Below, in pieces: positions 53,773 to 62,018 of a DNA stretch of 64,000 nucleotides. The stretch is from Niveispirillum cyanobacteriorum (GTDB lineage: Bacteria > Pseudomonadota > Alphaproteobacteria > Azospirillales > Azospirillaceae), in the NCBI RefSeq assembly GCF_002868735.1, contig NZ_CP025611.1, positions 2,536,501 to 2,600,500 of the forward strand, written 5' to 3'. Below the pieces are notes generated by a model. The model was not told where the DNA came from. It ran no database searches and was given only the letters and a program-made list of their open reading frames with translations. A program made the position numbers and the translations under genes. The first letter of the stretch is position 1; the number at the start of each line of letters is the position of its first letter.

Positions 53773-54807
53773 TCAAGCCATGGTCTTCCCATGCATGGCA
53801 GCCACCGCCATGCGCTTGTGAGGGCATTGACCATGGGTATCCGGGCAAAGCCGCCGTCCAAAACCGGAACAGATACCTTCACGGCCCGCGAGGGCCTGAC
53901 GCACCAGCGGCGCCAGTTCAGCACCTTCGGCCAGGGCCGGGCGGGCCAGGGTGAGCGACAGGATACCCGATACCGACGCCAGATCCCGCCATTCATCCAG
54001 ATAATCGCACCAGCCAGCGCGCACCAGCGGCCAGGGCGACAGGGGCAGGATGGACAAGGCCACGCTGCGTGTCCGTCGGATGGCCTGTTCCACTGTCGGC
54101 AGACCAGCATCATCAAAGCCCGGCACATCTAGCCGCGCCACATCAACCCGGCCTGCAGGCAGGTCCAGCAACCGTGACAGCTCCGCCGCCAGCCGGTTCA
54201 TCTGCCAGCCCAGCGGATCACCCCCGGACCAGGGCAGCCCCGGCATGACCAGTAGCAGCGACCCAGTCCCACCCGGTGCCATCACCTCCCGCGCACGGAT
54301 AACCAGGGTTCGCAAAAGGGCAGGGTCAGTGGGATGGCAGCATAGAGCGCTGGCCACGACATCCAGGCCCGCCGCCTTGGCTGCACGGTCCCAGGTCTGC
54401 AGCGCGATGCCATTCAGACCACCGGAAAACAGCGGTGATGGCGGCAACAGGACCAGACGGTCAGGCCGGAAGGTGGCAACATCATGGGCGATGGCAATGG
54501 GTGATGGCGGCGCGAACAGACCGGCGGTAAAGACCCGTACGACCCCGTCACCCCACAGGGCATTCTCCAGTTCCGTACCCATCGGATCTTCCGCCGGGCT
54601 GGTCAGGTCATCCAGACGGAAATGCCGGGCCAGACGCCGGGCGCGCAGGCCCAGCAACGGCCGCAGGGGCAGGGAAGGCGGGTCATGTCGCTGCGCGGCC
54701 AGCAAGGCCTGCAGGTAAGGTAAAATCAACCCATCTGCCGCCGGCTGGCCCGGCTGCATCAGGACGACAGCGATACGGTCCCTAAAGGAAGCTGTCACCA
54801 CCGGCAC
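53773..54807 (-). CDS. Divergent ferrochelatase-family protein lacking the catalytic His
   Basis: The 344-residue product aligns in outline with ferrochelatase: an N-terminal IAVVLMQPGQP strand, LVLLPPSPLFSGGLNGIAL at the place of the LPLYPQYS-type segment, and LLLVMPGLPWSGGDPLGWQ at the place of the FSAHGLP-type catalytic segment. Pro189 stands where the essential His is normally found, and DYLDE replaces the usual Glu-rich LETLEE region. Three cysteines close the protein (residues 313, 321 and 328). It follows hemE by 21 bp. It may be inactive, a scaffold, or use a different metal or porphyrin. Confidence 0.6.
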   Translation of the reverse strand: MPVVTASFRDRIAVVLMQPGQPAADGLILPYLQALLAAQRHDPPSLPLRPLLGLRARRLARHFRLDDLTSPAEDPMGTELENALWGDGVVRVFTAGLFAPPSPIAIAHDVATFRPDRLVLLPPSPLFSGGLNGIALQTWDRAAKAAGLDVVASALCCHPTDPALLRTLVIRAREVMAPGGTGSLLLVMPGLPWSGGDPLGWQMNRLAAELSRLLDLPAGRVDVARLDVPGFDDAGLPTVEQAIRRTRSVALSILPLSPWPLVRAGWCDYLDEWRDLASVSGILSLTLARPALAEGAELAPLVRQALAGREGICSGFGRRLCPDTHGQCPHKRMAVAAMHGKTMA

Positions 54808-54828
54808 ACAAATTGTGGGATCGCGGAA

Positions 54829-55893
54829 TCAATCCCTTGTGGCAGGCTTCCAGTCTCGGATCAACCCAGCCAAACGAGATACGTTTTCCGGCGGTGTTTC
54901 CTTGATGATCCCGTGACCCAGGTTGAAAATGAAGGGTCCGTTGCCAAGAGTTTCCAGCAGATCAAGGACGGCGTGATCCATCTCCTCCCCACCGGCGATC
55001 AGCAGGACAGGGTCCAGATTACCCTGCACGGCGACCTTGCCCTGCAGATGCTGTGCTGCCCAGGCAGCCGGCACACCGGGGTCCAGCGACACGGCATCAA
55101 CGCCCGCCTGCTCGACAAAGCCTTCCAGGTTCAGGCCGGCCATGCGGGGGAAGCCAATGATGGGCGTGCCCGGATGCCGTTCCTTCAGCGCCGCCGTGAT
55201 TCGCCGCGTCGGGGCCACGACAAAGCGCTGGAAATCGGCGGCGGACAGGGCGCCGGCCCAGCTGTCGAACAACTGCACAAGTTCAGCGCCCGCCTTAATC
55301 TGCATCGACAGATATTCAACCGTCGCCTCGACCAGGATATCAATCAGGCGGTTGAAACCCACAGGGTCGGTATAGGCAAAGCGCTTCACATGCGCATACT
55401 CCTTCGATCCGCCCCCTTCAACCATGTAGCAAGCGACGGTCCATGGCGAGCCGGCGAACCCAATCAGGGCTGTCCGTTCATCCAAGGAGGCCCGAATGCG
55501 TGAAACCGTCTCGTACACGGGCGCCGCTTTACGATGAAGCCCGTCCAGATCCAGTTTCAGCAGGCCTTGCTGATCCCGGATCGCGTCCAACACCGGGCCT
55601 TCACCTTCCGCGAACCGCAGACCCTGTCCCAGAGCGTGCGGAATTATCAGAATGTCGGAGAACAGGATGGCTGCATCCATGCCATAGCGACGCAGCGGCT
55701 GCAGCGTCACTTCACAGGCGAGTTCCGGGTTCATGCACAGGTCCAGGAAGCCGCCCGCCTGCGTCCGAACCTGCCGATATTCAGGCAGATACCGCCCCGC
55801 CTGCCGCATCAGCCAGAAGGGCGGCGGCGTTTGGGGCACGCCGGCCAGCGCGGCCAGCATCTTCTTTTGCGGAACGGCGGAGGTGGCGGTCAT
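54829..55893 (-). CDS. hemE: Uroporphyrinogen decarboxylase
   Basis: HemE makes coproporphyrinogen III from uroporphyrinogen III. The 354-residue product starts MTATSAVPQKKMLAALAG and shows the signature PPFWLMRQAGRYLPEYR and ALIGFAGSPWTVACYMVEGGGS, and a closing FNLGHGI with the conserved His. The ATG at 55893 is taken over a TTG at 55929, which would enter the origin region. It is the gene on one side of the oriC candidate, as in Caulobacter-like alphaproteobacteria. Confidence 0.95.
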   Translation of the reverse strand: MTATSAVPQKKMLAALAGVPQTPPPFWLMRQAGRYLPEYRQVRTQAGGFLDLCMNPELACEVTLQPLRRYGMDAAILFSDILIIPHALGQGLRFAEGEGPVLDAIRDQQGLLKLDLDGLHRKAAPVYETVSRIRASLDERTALIGFAGSPWTVACYMVEGGGSKEYAHVKRFAYTDPVGFNRLIDILVEATVEYLSMQIKAGAELVQLFDSWAGALSAADFQRFVVAPTRRITAALKERHPGTPIIGFPRMAGLNLEGFVEQAGVDAVSLDPGVPAAWAAQHLQGKVAVQGNLDPVLLIAGGEEMDHAVLDLLETLGNGPFIFNLGHGIIKETPPENVSRLAGLIRDWKPATRD

Positions 55894-56327
55894 GTATCCA
55901 ACCCAGGTCACGAATGCAGAACGTGCCAAACCTTATCCTAACCCCTCTCTTAAAACTTAACTTTTTTATAGAAAGGATTGAGGAGGTAGTGGGTCCTGTG
56001 GATAACGTTAATTCATGTTTGTCCGCATTTTTGTCCACAATCAGGATGTATCGCGCAGGGTGTGGAAAAAAATTGTGGAAAACTTTATGGAGTTTGCTGC
56101 AAAAGGCGCGGAAATGCTGGTTTCACAGGGATCATTGCGATATGGGGACAATCCATCTATCCCAGCCGATTCGTCCTTGATTCTCAGGCAAACAAGCAGA
56201 GTTAATCCCAGATCGGGCAGCTGGGCAGATAAGTACGGGCTTGCCAGGGATGGAAAAGCCCGGCTACGCCTTTTCTGCCCGTTCACGCACATCCGTCCCC
56301 GACATATCCCCAGGAGCGGTCCACAGG
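55894..56327. other. oriC: Candidate replication origin (oriC)
   Basis: The 434-bp gap between hemE and ppsR has an AT-rich run (55950-55971), TGTGGATAA (perfect DnaA box, 55997-56005), TTGTCCACA (one mismatch, 56031-56039) and two TGTGGAAAA boxes (56061-56069 and 56074-56082), plus weaker ones such as TTGTCCGCA (56019-56027). This combination is rare by chance. The location beside hemE, with parAB and parS nearby, fits the alphaproteobacterial origin. No gene can be read in it with confidence. Confidence 0.82.
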
Positions 56328-57224
56328 ATGCACCCCGGCGATCATCATGGCGGCCATATCAAGCCGCCGTCCGTACCCAGGAACTTCCATCTGCATCTGG
56401 TTTCCGATGCGACGGGGGAGACGATCAATTCCGTCGCCCGCGCCTGCGTCAGCCAATTCGATCAGGTGCACCCTGTGGAGCATTTCTGGAATTTGGTTCG
56501 CACCGAACGGCAGCTGGATATGGTGCTGGAGGGTATCCGGGAGCATCCGGGCTTGGTGATGTTCACGCTCGTGAACGAGAAGCTGCGCCATAAGCTGCAG
56601 GATACCTGTCGGGAACTGGGCATCCCCAGCATTTCCGTTCTGGACCCGCTGATCAATGCACTGGGCAATTATCTGGGCCTGCAGAGCCAGTCGAAGCCTG
56701 GACGTCAGCATGCGCTGACCGCTGAGTATTTCGGTCGCATCGACGCCATGGATTTTGCCCTCAACCATGATGATGGGCAAAGCGCCTGGGGTCTGCATGA
56801 CGCCGACGTGATCCTGGTGGGTGTCAGTCGGACATCAAAGACGCCGACCTGCATCTATCTGGCCAATCGCGGCATTAAGGCCGCCAATATCCCCTATGTC
56901 CCCGGCTGTCCCTTGCCGCCGGAGCTGGATCAACTGACCCGGCCCTTGATCGTGGGTCTGACCAAGGACCCTGAACGGCTGGTGCAGATCCGGCGTAACC
57001 GCCTGAAACTGCTGAACCAGGGCGACGACACCTCCTATACCGATCCCGAACGGGTGCGGGAGGAATTGCTGGAGGCCCGACGCTTGTTCACACGCAAGGG
57101 CTGGGCCGTCATCGATGTCTCCCGCCGGTCGATCGAAGAGACGGCGGCAGAGGTGATGATGCTGTTTGCTCGCCGCCGGCCACAGGCCGCTGCCGCCATC
57201 GACAGTATCAAGGGTGACGAGTGA
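56328..57224 (+). CDS. ppsR: Pyruvate, phosphate dikinase regulatory protein (DUF299 family)
   Basis: This bifunctional kinase and pyrophosphorylase controls PEP-forming enzymes by phosphorylating a threonine in them. The 298-residue product has FHLHLVSDATGETINSVARA at the start and the P-loop-like GVSRTSKTPTCIYLANRG. The ATG at 56328 with AGGAG 11 nt upstream is chosen; the open frame begins 87 bases earlier but runs through the oriC gap. Its stop overlaps the maf start by one base (TGATG), giving translational coupling. Confidence 0.92.
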   Translation: MHPGDHHGGHIKPPSVPRNFHLHLVSDATGETINSVARACVSQFDQVHPVEHFWNLVRTERQLDMVLEGIREHPGLVMFTLVNEKLRHKLQDTCRELGIPSISVLDPLINALGNYLGLQSQSKPGRQHALTAEYFGRIDAMDFALNHDDGQSAWGLHDADVILVGVSRTSKTPTCIYLANRGIKAANIPYVPGCPLPPELDQLTRPLIVGLTKDPERLVQIRRNRLKLLNQGDDTSYTDPERVREELLEARRLFTRKGWAVIDVSRRSIEETAAEVMMLFARRRPQAAAAIDSIKGDE

Positions 57225-57838
57225 TGCCGGCCTTTCTCACGAGCGAACCCATCATCCTGGCCTCTGCCAGCACCTCGCGCCGCCGCATGCTGGAAGCCGC
57301 TGGTGTGGAGGTTCATGCTGAGGCAGCACGGGTGGATGAGGAAGAGATTAAGTTGTCCGGAAAGGCCGCCGGCATGAAGCCGCCGGAGGTGGCGGAAGCC
57401 CTGGCCGATCTGAAGGCCTCTAAACTGGCGCGCAAATATGTGGGCGCCTATGTCGTGGGCGGCGACCAGATGCTGGAATGCGATGGCCGCTGGTTCGACA
57501 AACCGGTGGACCGGGCCAACGCCGCCAACCATTTGCGTCTGCTGTCGGGGCGTACACACACACTCTATTCCGCTGTCGTTGTGTTCCATAATGGTACCCG
57601 TGTCTGGCACCATATCGACCATGCCACCCTGAGCATGCGCGCCATGTCGGATGCCTTTATCGAGCGATACCTTGATGCAGCCGGTGATGCTGTCCTGTCC
57701 TGTGCCGGCTCCTATCAGGTGGAAGGGCTGGGAGCGCAGCTGTTCAACAAGGTGAAGGGCGATCATTTCACCATCCAGGGCCTGCCCCTGCTGCCGCTGC
57801 TGGATTTCCTGCGCGTGCGCAAGCTGCTGCCGGCCTGA
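57224..57838 (+). CDS. maf: Maf family nucleoside triphosphate pyrophosphatase
   Basis: Maf proteins hydrolyse non-canonical or excess nucleoside triphosphates. The 204-residue product begins with IILASASTSRRRMLEAAGV and carries VVGGDQMLECDGRWFDKP, the conserved metal-binding region, and the GSYQVEGLGAQLF motif. It is coupled to ppsR and followed 15 bp later by aroE, a standard alphaproteobacterial order (maf-aroE-coaE-dnaQ). Confidence 0.92.
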   Translation: MPAFLTSEPIILASASTSRRRMLEAAGVEVHAEAARVDEEEIKLSGKAAGMKPPEVAEALADLKASKLARKYVGAYVVGGDQMLECDGRWFDKPVDRANAANHLRLLSGRTHTLYSAVVVFHNGTRVWHHIDHATLSMRAMSDAFIERYLDAAGDAVLSCAGSYQVEGLGAQLFNKVKGDHFTIQGLPLLPLLDFLRVRKLLPA

Positions 57839-57853
57839 CAGGAGAATATCTGA

Positions 57854-58699
57854 ATGTTGACAGGCAAGGGGCTGATCGCCGGTGTCATGGGCTGGCCCGT
57901 TGGTCATTCGCGCAGCCCGCTGCTGCACGGGTTCTGGCTACGCCATTACGGGATCGACGGCGCCTATGTGCCGCTGGCGGTGCCGCCGGACCGGACAGAA
58001 CAGGCCATCAGGGCGTTACCGGCGATGGGGTTCCAGGGCTGCAACGTCACCATCCCGCACAAGGAGGTGGCTTTCCGTATTGTTGACCGGCTGGACAGCA
58101 ACGCCCGGCGCATCGGCGCCGTCAATACCATCATCGTTGCCGAGGATGGCACCCTGGAAGGTGCGAACACGGATGCTTTCGGCTTTTGGGAAAACCTGGT
58201 GGCCACCGCACCGGCCACCTGGTCCGTCACACGCGGTCCGTCGGTGGTGCTGGGGGCCGGAGGTGCGGCGCGGGCCGTCGTAGTGGCGCTGTTGGATGCT
58301 GGTGCCCCCGAAATCCGGCTGTTGAACCGTACCCAGGCACGGGCCGCCGAAATCGCGGCCGATCTGGGTGATCCGCGCATCATGGTTGGGGCTTGGGATG
58401 GGCGCGATGTGGCACTGGATGGTGCCGTGCTGCTGGTCAATTCCACCAGCCAGGGCATGAATGGCTATCCGCCCCTGGAGATCGACCTGTCCGCCCTGCC
58501 GACCGATGCCCTGGTCACTGATATCGTCTATGTCCCGTTGGTGACGCCCTTATTGGCCGCCGCCGCTGCGCGGGGAAATCCCGTCGTGGATGGGCTGGGC
58601 ATGTTGCTGCATCAGGCCCGGCCTGGCTTTCACGCCTGGTTTGGCACTGATCCTCAGGTGACGGACGATCTGAGGCGCTTCGTACTGGACCCGCGATGA
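57854..58699 (+). CDS. aroE: Shikimate dehydrogenase (NADP+)
   Basis: AroE reduces 3-dehydroshikimate to shikimate in aromatic amino-acid synthesis. The 281-residue product has GVMGWPVGHSRSPLLHGFWL, NVTIPHKE with the catalytic Lys, NTDAFGFWENL with the catalytic Asp, and the NADP-binding VVLGAGGAARAVVVAL. AGGAG lies near the ATG. Its stop overlaps the coaE start (ATGA), so the two are coupled. Confidence 0.96.
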   Translation: MLTGKGLIAGVMGWPVGHSRSPLLHGFWLRHYGIDGAYVPLAVPPDRTEQAIRALPAMGFQGCNVTIPHKEVAFRIVDRLDSNARRIGAVNTIIVAEDGTLEGANTDAFGFWENLVATAPATWSVTRGPSVVLGAGGAARAVVVALLDAGAPEIRLLNRTQARAAEIAADLGDPRIMVGAWDGRDVALDGAVLLVNSTSQGMNGYPPLEIDLSALPTDALVTDIVYVPLVTPLLAAAAARGNPVVDGLGMLLHQARPGFHAWFGTDPQVTDDLRRFVLDPR

Positions 58700-59319
58700 T
58701 CATCCTGGGCCTGACCGGTTCCATTGGCATGGGAAAGTCCACGGCGGCCAGCATGCTGCGCCGCCTGGGTTGTCCCGTCCATGATGCCGATGCCAGTGTC
58801 CACAAGCTTTATGCGCGGGGTGGCAAGGCTGTTCCGGCCATCCAAGGCCTGTTTCCTGATGTGGTGAAGAACGGGTCTGTGGACCGGGCCGCCCTGGCCA
58901 CCGCTGTGCTGGGTCGGCCTGACGCCCTGAAACGGCTGGAGGCGGCGGTGCATCCGCTGACCCGTGCCGATGCCGATGACTTCCTGAAACGCTGCGCCCG
59001 GCGTGGTGTGCCCGTGGCCGTCATGGACATCCCCCTTCTCTATGAAACAAAGGGGGAGCAGCGAGTGGATGCGGTGATCGTTGTGACGGCACCCGCCTGG
59101 CTGCAGCGTCAGCGCGTGCTGGCCCGACCCGGCATGAATGCCGCGAAACTGGCCAATATTCTGGCGCGGCAGGTGCCGGATGCGGAAAAACGCCGGCGGG
59201 CGGATTTTGTCGTGCCGACAGGTTTGGGCCGACGCTTGACGCTGCTGCACCTGCGCCGCATCGTGGTGGCCATGAAACAGCGTCAGGGCCGCGTCTGGTC
59301 GCCGACACGAAAGGTTTAA
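58696..59319 (+). CDS. coaE: Dephospho-CoA kinase
   Basis: CoaE phosphorylates dephospho-CoA, the last step of coenzyme A synthesis. The 207-residue product has the P-loop LTGSIGMGKSTAASMLRRLG, the CoA-binding HDADASVHKLYA-type segment, and VPVAVMDIPLLYETKGEQRVDAVIVV. The start overlaps aroE by 4 bases. The gene ends 5 bp before dnaQ. Confidence 0.95.
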   Translation: MIILGLTGSIGMGKSTAASMLRRLGCPVHDADASVHKLYARGGKAVPAIQGLFPDVVKNGSVDRAALATAVLGRPDALKRLEAAVHPLTRADADDFLKRCARRGVPVAVMDIPLLYETKGEQRVDAVIVVTAPAWLQRQRVLARPGMNAAKLANILARQVPDAEKRRRADFVVPTGLGRRLTLLHLRRIVVAMKQRQGRVWSPTRKV

Positions 59320-59324
59320 CGCCC

Positions 59325-60011
59325 ATGCGCGAGATCGTTCTCGACACCGAAACCACGGGCATCGACCCGCTGAACGGCGACCGCATCGTTGAAATCGGCT
59401 GTGTGGAGTTATTTAACCACATCGCCACGGGACAGCATTACCACGCCTATCTGAACCCCGAGCGCGACATGCCGGCAGAGGCTGAGGCGGTGCACGGCCT
59501 GTCATCCTCTTTCCTGTCTGACAAACCGGTCTTTCCCGCCGTTGTCGGGGATTTCCTGGATTTCATCGGCGATGCGCAGCTGGTGATCCATAATGCCACG
59601 TTCGATATCGGCTTCCTGAACATGGAATTGGTGCGGATCGGCATGCCGAAGCTGACCAATCCGGTCGTCGATACCGTCAAGATCGCGCGCAAGCGCTTCC
59701 CCGGCGCGCCGGCCAGCCTGGACGCGCTTTGCCGCCGGTTTGAAATCGACAATTCCAACCGGACCCTGCATGGCGCGCTACTGGACAGCCAGTTGCTGGC
59801 CGAGGTCTATCTGGAACTGATGGGCGGTCGTCAGCCCGATCTGGTGCTGGCCGGGGGTCCCGCAGCGGTCCAGACGGGGCTGGATGCCGGCCCTGCCCGG
59901 GTTGTCCGCACCACCCGCCCGCCGCGCCCGCATGCACCTTTGCCCGATGAACTGACGGCACATGAAGCCTTTGTGAAGGGGATAAAAAACGCCGCCTGGC
60001 TGGCGTCGTGA
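59325..60011 (+). CDS. dnaQ: DNA polymerase III epsilon subunit
   Basis: DnaQ is the 3'-5' proofreading exonuclease of the replicase. The 228-residue product has the DEDDh motifs: REIVLDTETTG (Asp-x-Glu), QLVIHNATFDIGFLNMEL, and HGALLDSQLLAEVYLEL with the catalytic His and Asp. The C-terminal 60 residues resemble the polymerase-binding tail. It is the last gene of the maf-aroE-coaE-dnaQ block. secB, which often follows, is not seen; a parS-like site and a DUF885 gene come next. Confidence 0.95.
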   Translation: MREIVLDTETTGIDPLNGDRIVEIGCVELFNHIATGQHYHAYLNPERDMPAEAEAVHGLSSSFLSDKPVFPAVVGDFLDFIGDAQLVIHNATFDIGFLNMELVRIGMPKLTNPVVDTVKIARKRFPGAPASLDALCRRFEIDNSNRTLHGALLDSQLLAEVYLELMGGRQPDLVLAGGPAAVQTGLDAGPARVVRTTRPPRPHAPLPDELTAHEAFVKGIKNAAWLAS

Positions 60012-60029
60012 AGGATGCATTACCGACGA

Positions 60030-60045
60030 TGTTTCACATGAAACA
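60030..60045. other. parS: Near-consensus parS site downstream of dnaQ
   Basis: TGTTTCACATGAAACA matches 15 of 16 bases (A in place of G at the centre). It lies in the 73-bp gap between dnaQ and the DUF885 gene, not inside any gene. Confidence 0.68.
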
Positions 60046-60084
60046 TCGGACCTGATCACGATAACAAGAATGGAACAGCGATCC

Positions 60085-61941
60085 ATGCGTCACCGCCTTT
60101 CCCGTCGTCAGTTTCTGGCCGGTTCGGCCGGTCTGGCGCTTGTTGCTACCACCCCGCTGCTCGCCGTCGCGCAGGGCCTGCCCGGTCCCTTGTCGCTGAC
60201 GGATGCGGCCAAACCGAAGAACAGGGGTGATGCCGCTGCCCTCCACGCGTTCTTTGCAGAGGTGTATGAGGCCGACCTGTCCCTGTCGCCGGAAACCCAG
60301 ACGCAGCGCGGTCGCAAGACCGGCTATGACCGCTGGGACGACGGCAGAGATGCCTTTGCCGACGCTTCTATCGCCCGCACCCGTCAGGCGCTGGATCTGT
60401 TGCGCCAGGGTTGGGATGCCGGCCAGCTGGGCGCCACCGACCGGTTGAATTTCCGCCTGTTCGAGGCGCAGTGCGAGGCGGAGATTGAGGCGCATCGCTG
60501 GCGCAATCACCGCTATCCGATCAACCATCTCTATGGCCGTCACTCCGGCATCCCCAGCTTCCTGGCCAATCAGCACCGGATTGACGATGTCGCCGATGCG
60601 CGGGCCTATCTGGCCCGTCTGAACGGCGTGTCCGCCGTCATCCAGAATGTCATCCGGCGCGGGGAAGATGCCGCCGCGCGCGGCGTGGCGCCGCCCAAAT
60701 TCTCGCTGGCCAAGATGCGGCCCGATATCCGCTCCGTCATCACTGGCGCCCCGTTCGATCAGGGCCCGGACAGCGCGCTTTATGCCGATTTCAAGAAGAA
60801 GGTCGGCGCCCTTACCATTGCGCAGGGTGAGAAGGATAAGCTGGTGGCGGAGGCCGCTCGTATCCTGACCACCAAGGTCAAGCCCGCCTATGAGGCGCTG
60901 GACGCCGCCGTGGCCAAGCTGGAGGCGGCGGCCACTCATGATGACGGTGTCTGGAAGCTGCCGGATGGCGATGCCTATTACCGGTTCTGCGTGAAGAACA
61001 GCACCACCACTGACATGAGCCCGGATCAGATCCACGAACTGGGTCTGAAGCATGTGGCGCTGCTGCAAAAGGACATGCAGGGCATCATGCGTCAGGTGGA
61101 ATTCCACGGCAGCCTGCCGGAATTCTTCGAACATCTGCGCAATGATCCGAAATTCTATTTCAGTGGCGACGATGCCGGTCGCGCCGCCTATCTGGCCCAT
61201 TGCGAGAAGCTGATCGCGGATTACACCAAGCGCCTGGACGAATGGTTCATCACCAAGCCCAAGGCGCCGGTCATCGTGAAGCGGGTGGAGCCCTATCGGG
61301 AAAAATCGGCCCCGCCGGCCTTCTATAACCCGCCCTCGCCCGATGGATCGCGGCCCGGCATCTTCTACGCCAACCTTGCCAATATGCGGGAAATGGCGAA
61401 ATGGCAGGCCGATGCCATCGTCTATCACGAGGCGATCCCCGGCCATCACATGCAGATCGCCATTTCCCAGGAACTGGGTGATGTGCCGGATTTCCGGCGC
61501 TACAGCTTCTTTGGCGCCTATATCGAGGGCTGGGGCCTGTATGCCGAACGCCTGCCCAAGGAATATGGCTTCTACCAGGACCCCTATGCTGATTTCGGTC
61601 GCCTGACGACACAGGTCTGGCGGGCGGTGCGGCTGGTCGTGGATAGCGGCATCCATGCCAAGCGCTGGACCCGTGAACAGGCCATCGATTATTTCGTGAC
61701 CAACACGCCGCTGAACCGGGAGCAGGTGATCCGCGAGATCGACCGCTACATCGTTAATCCCGGTCAGGCCACCAGCTACTATGTCGGCATGCTGAAGATC
61801 CTGGACCTGCGCGATCAGGCGAAACAGGCGCTGGGGGCGAAGTTCGACCTGCGCGCCTTCCATGATCTGGTGCTGCGCACCGGGGCGGTACCGCTGGATG
61901 TGCTGGGTGAACAGGTTGAGGCTTGGATCAAGAAAGCCTGA
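60085..61941 (+). CDS. DUF885 family zinc metalloprotein, Tat signal (paralogue B)
   Basis: The 618-residue exported protein has a clear twin-arginine signal, RHRLSRRQFLAGSAGLALVATT, and the DUF885 body with YHEAIPGHHMQIAISQE and YSFFGAYIEGWGLYAERLPKEYG. It shares layout and many motif stretches with paralogue A at 45295-47133. Substrate is unknown; DUF885 proteins are predicted peptidases. The ATG at 60085, with GGAACAG upstream, is chosen over 60070 so the signal peptide has normal length. Downstream is the nucleosidase gene. Confidence 0.85.
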   Translation: MRHRLSRRQFLAGSAGLALVATTPLLAVAQGLPGPLSLTDAAKPKNRGDAAALHAFFAEVYEADLSLSPETQTQRGRKTGYDRWDDGRDAFADASIARTRQALDLLRQGWDAGQLGATDRLNFRLFEAQCEAEIEAHRWRNHRYPINHLYGRHSGIPSFLANQHRIDDVADARAYLARLNGVSAVIQNVIRRGEDAAARGVAPPKFSLAKMRPDIRSVITGAPFDQGPDSALYADFKKKVGALTIAQGEKDKLVAEAARILTTKVKPAYEALDAAVAKLEAAATHDDGVWKLPDGDAYYRFCVKNSTTTDMSPDQIHELGLKHVALLQKDMQGIMRQVEFHGSLPEFFEHLRNDPKFYFSGDDAGRAAYLAHCEKLIADYTKRLDEWFITKPKAPVIVKRVEPYREKSAPPAFYNPPSPDGSRPGIFYANLANMREMAKWQADAIVYHEAIPGHHMQIAISQELGDVPDFRRYSFFGAYIEGWGLYAERLPKEYGFYQDPYADFGRLTTQVWRAVRLVVDSGIHAKRWTREQAIDYFVTNTPLNREQVIREIDRYIVNPGQATSYYVGMLKILDLRDQAKQALGAKFDLRAFHDLVLRTGAVPLDVLGEQVEAWIKKA

Positions 61942-62018
61942 TCCGGATGGTGGCGGTTGACGATCTCGTTGTCTGCCGCCACCATGCCCATCCCGCACTG
62001 CAACATAGATGGCGTCCC

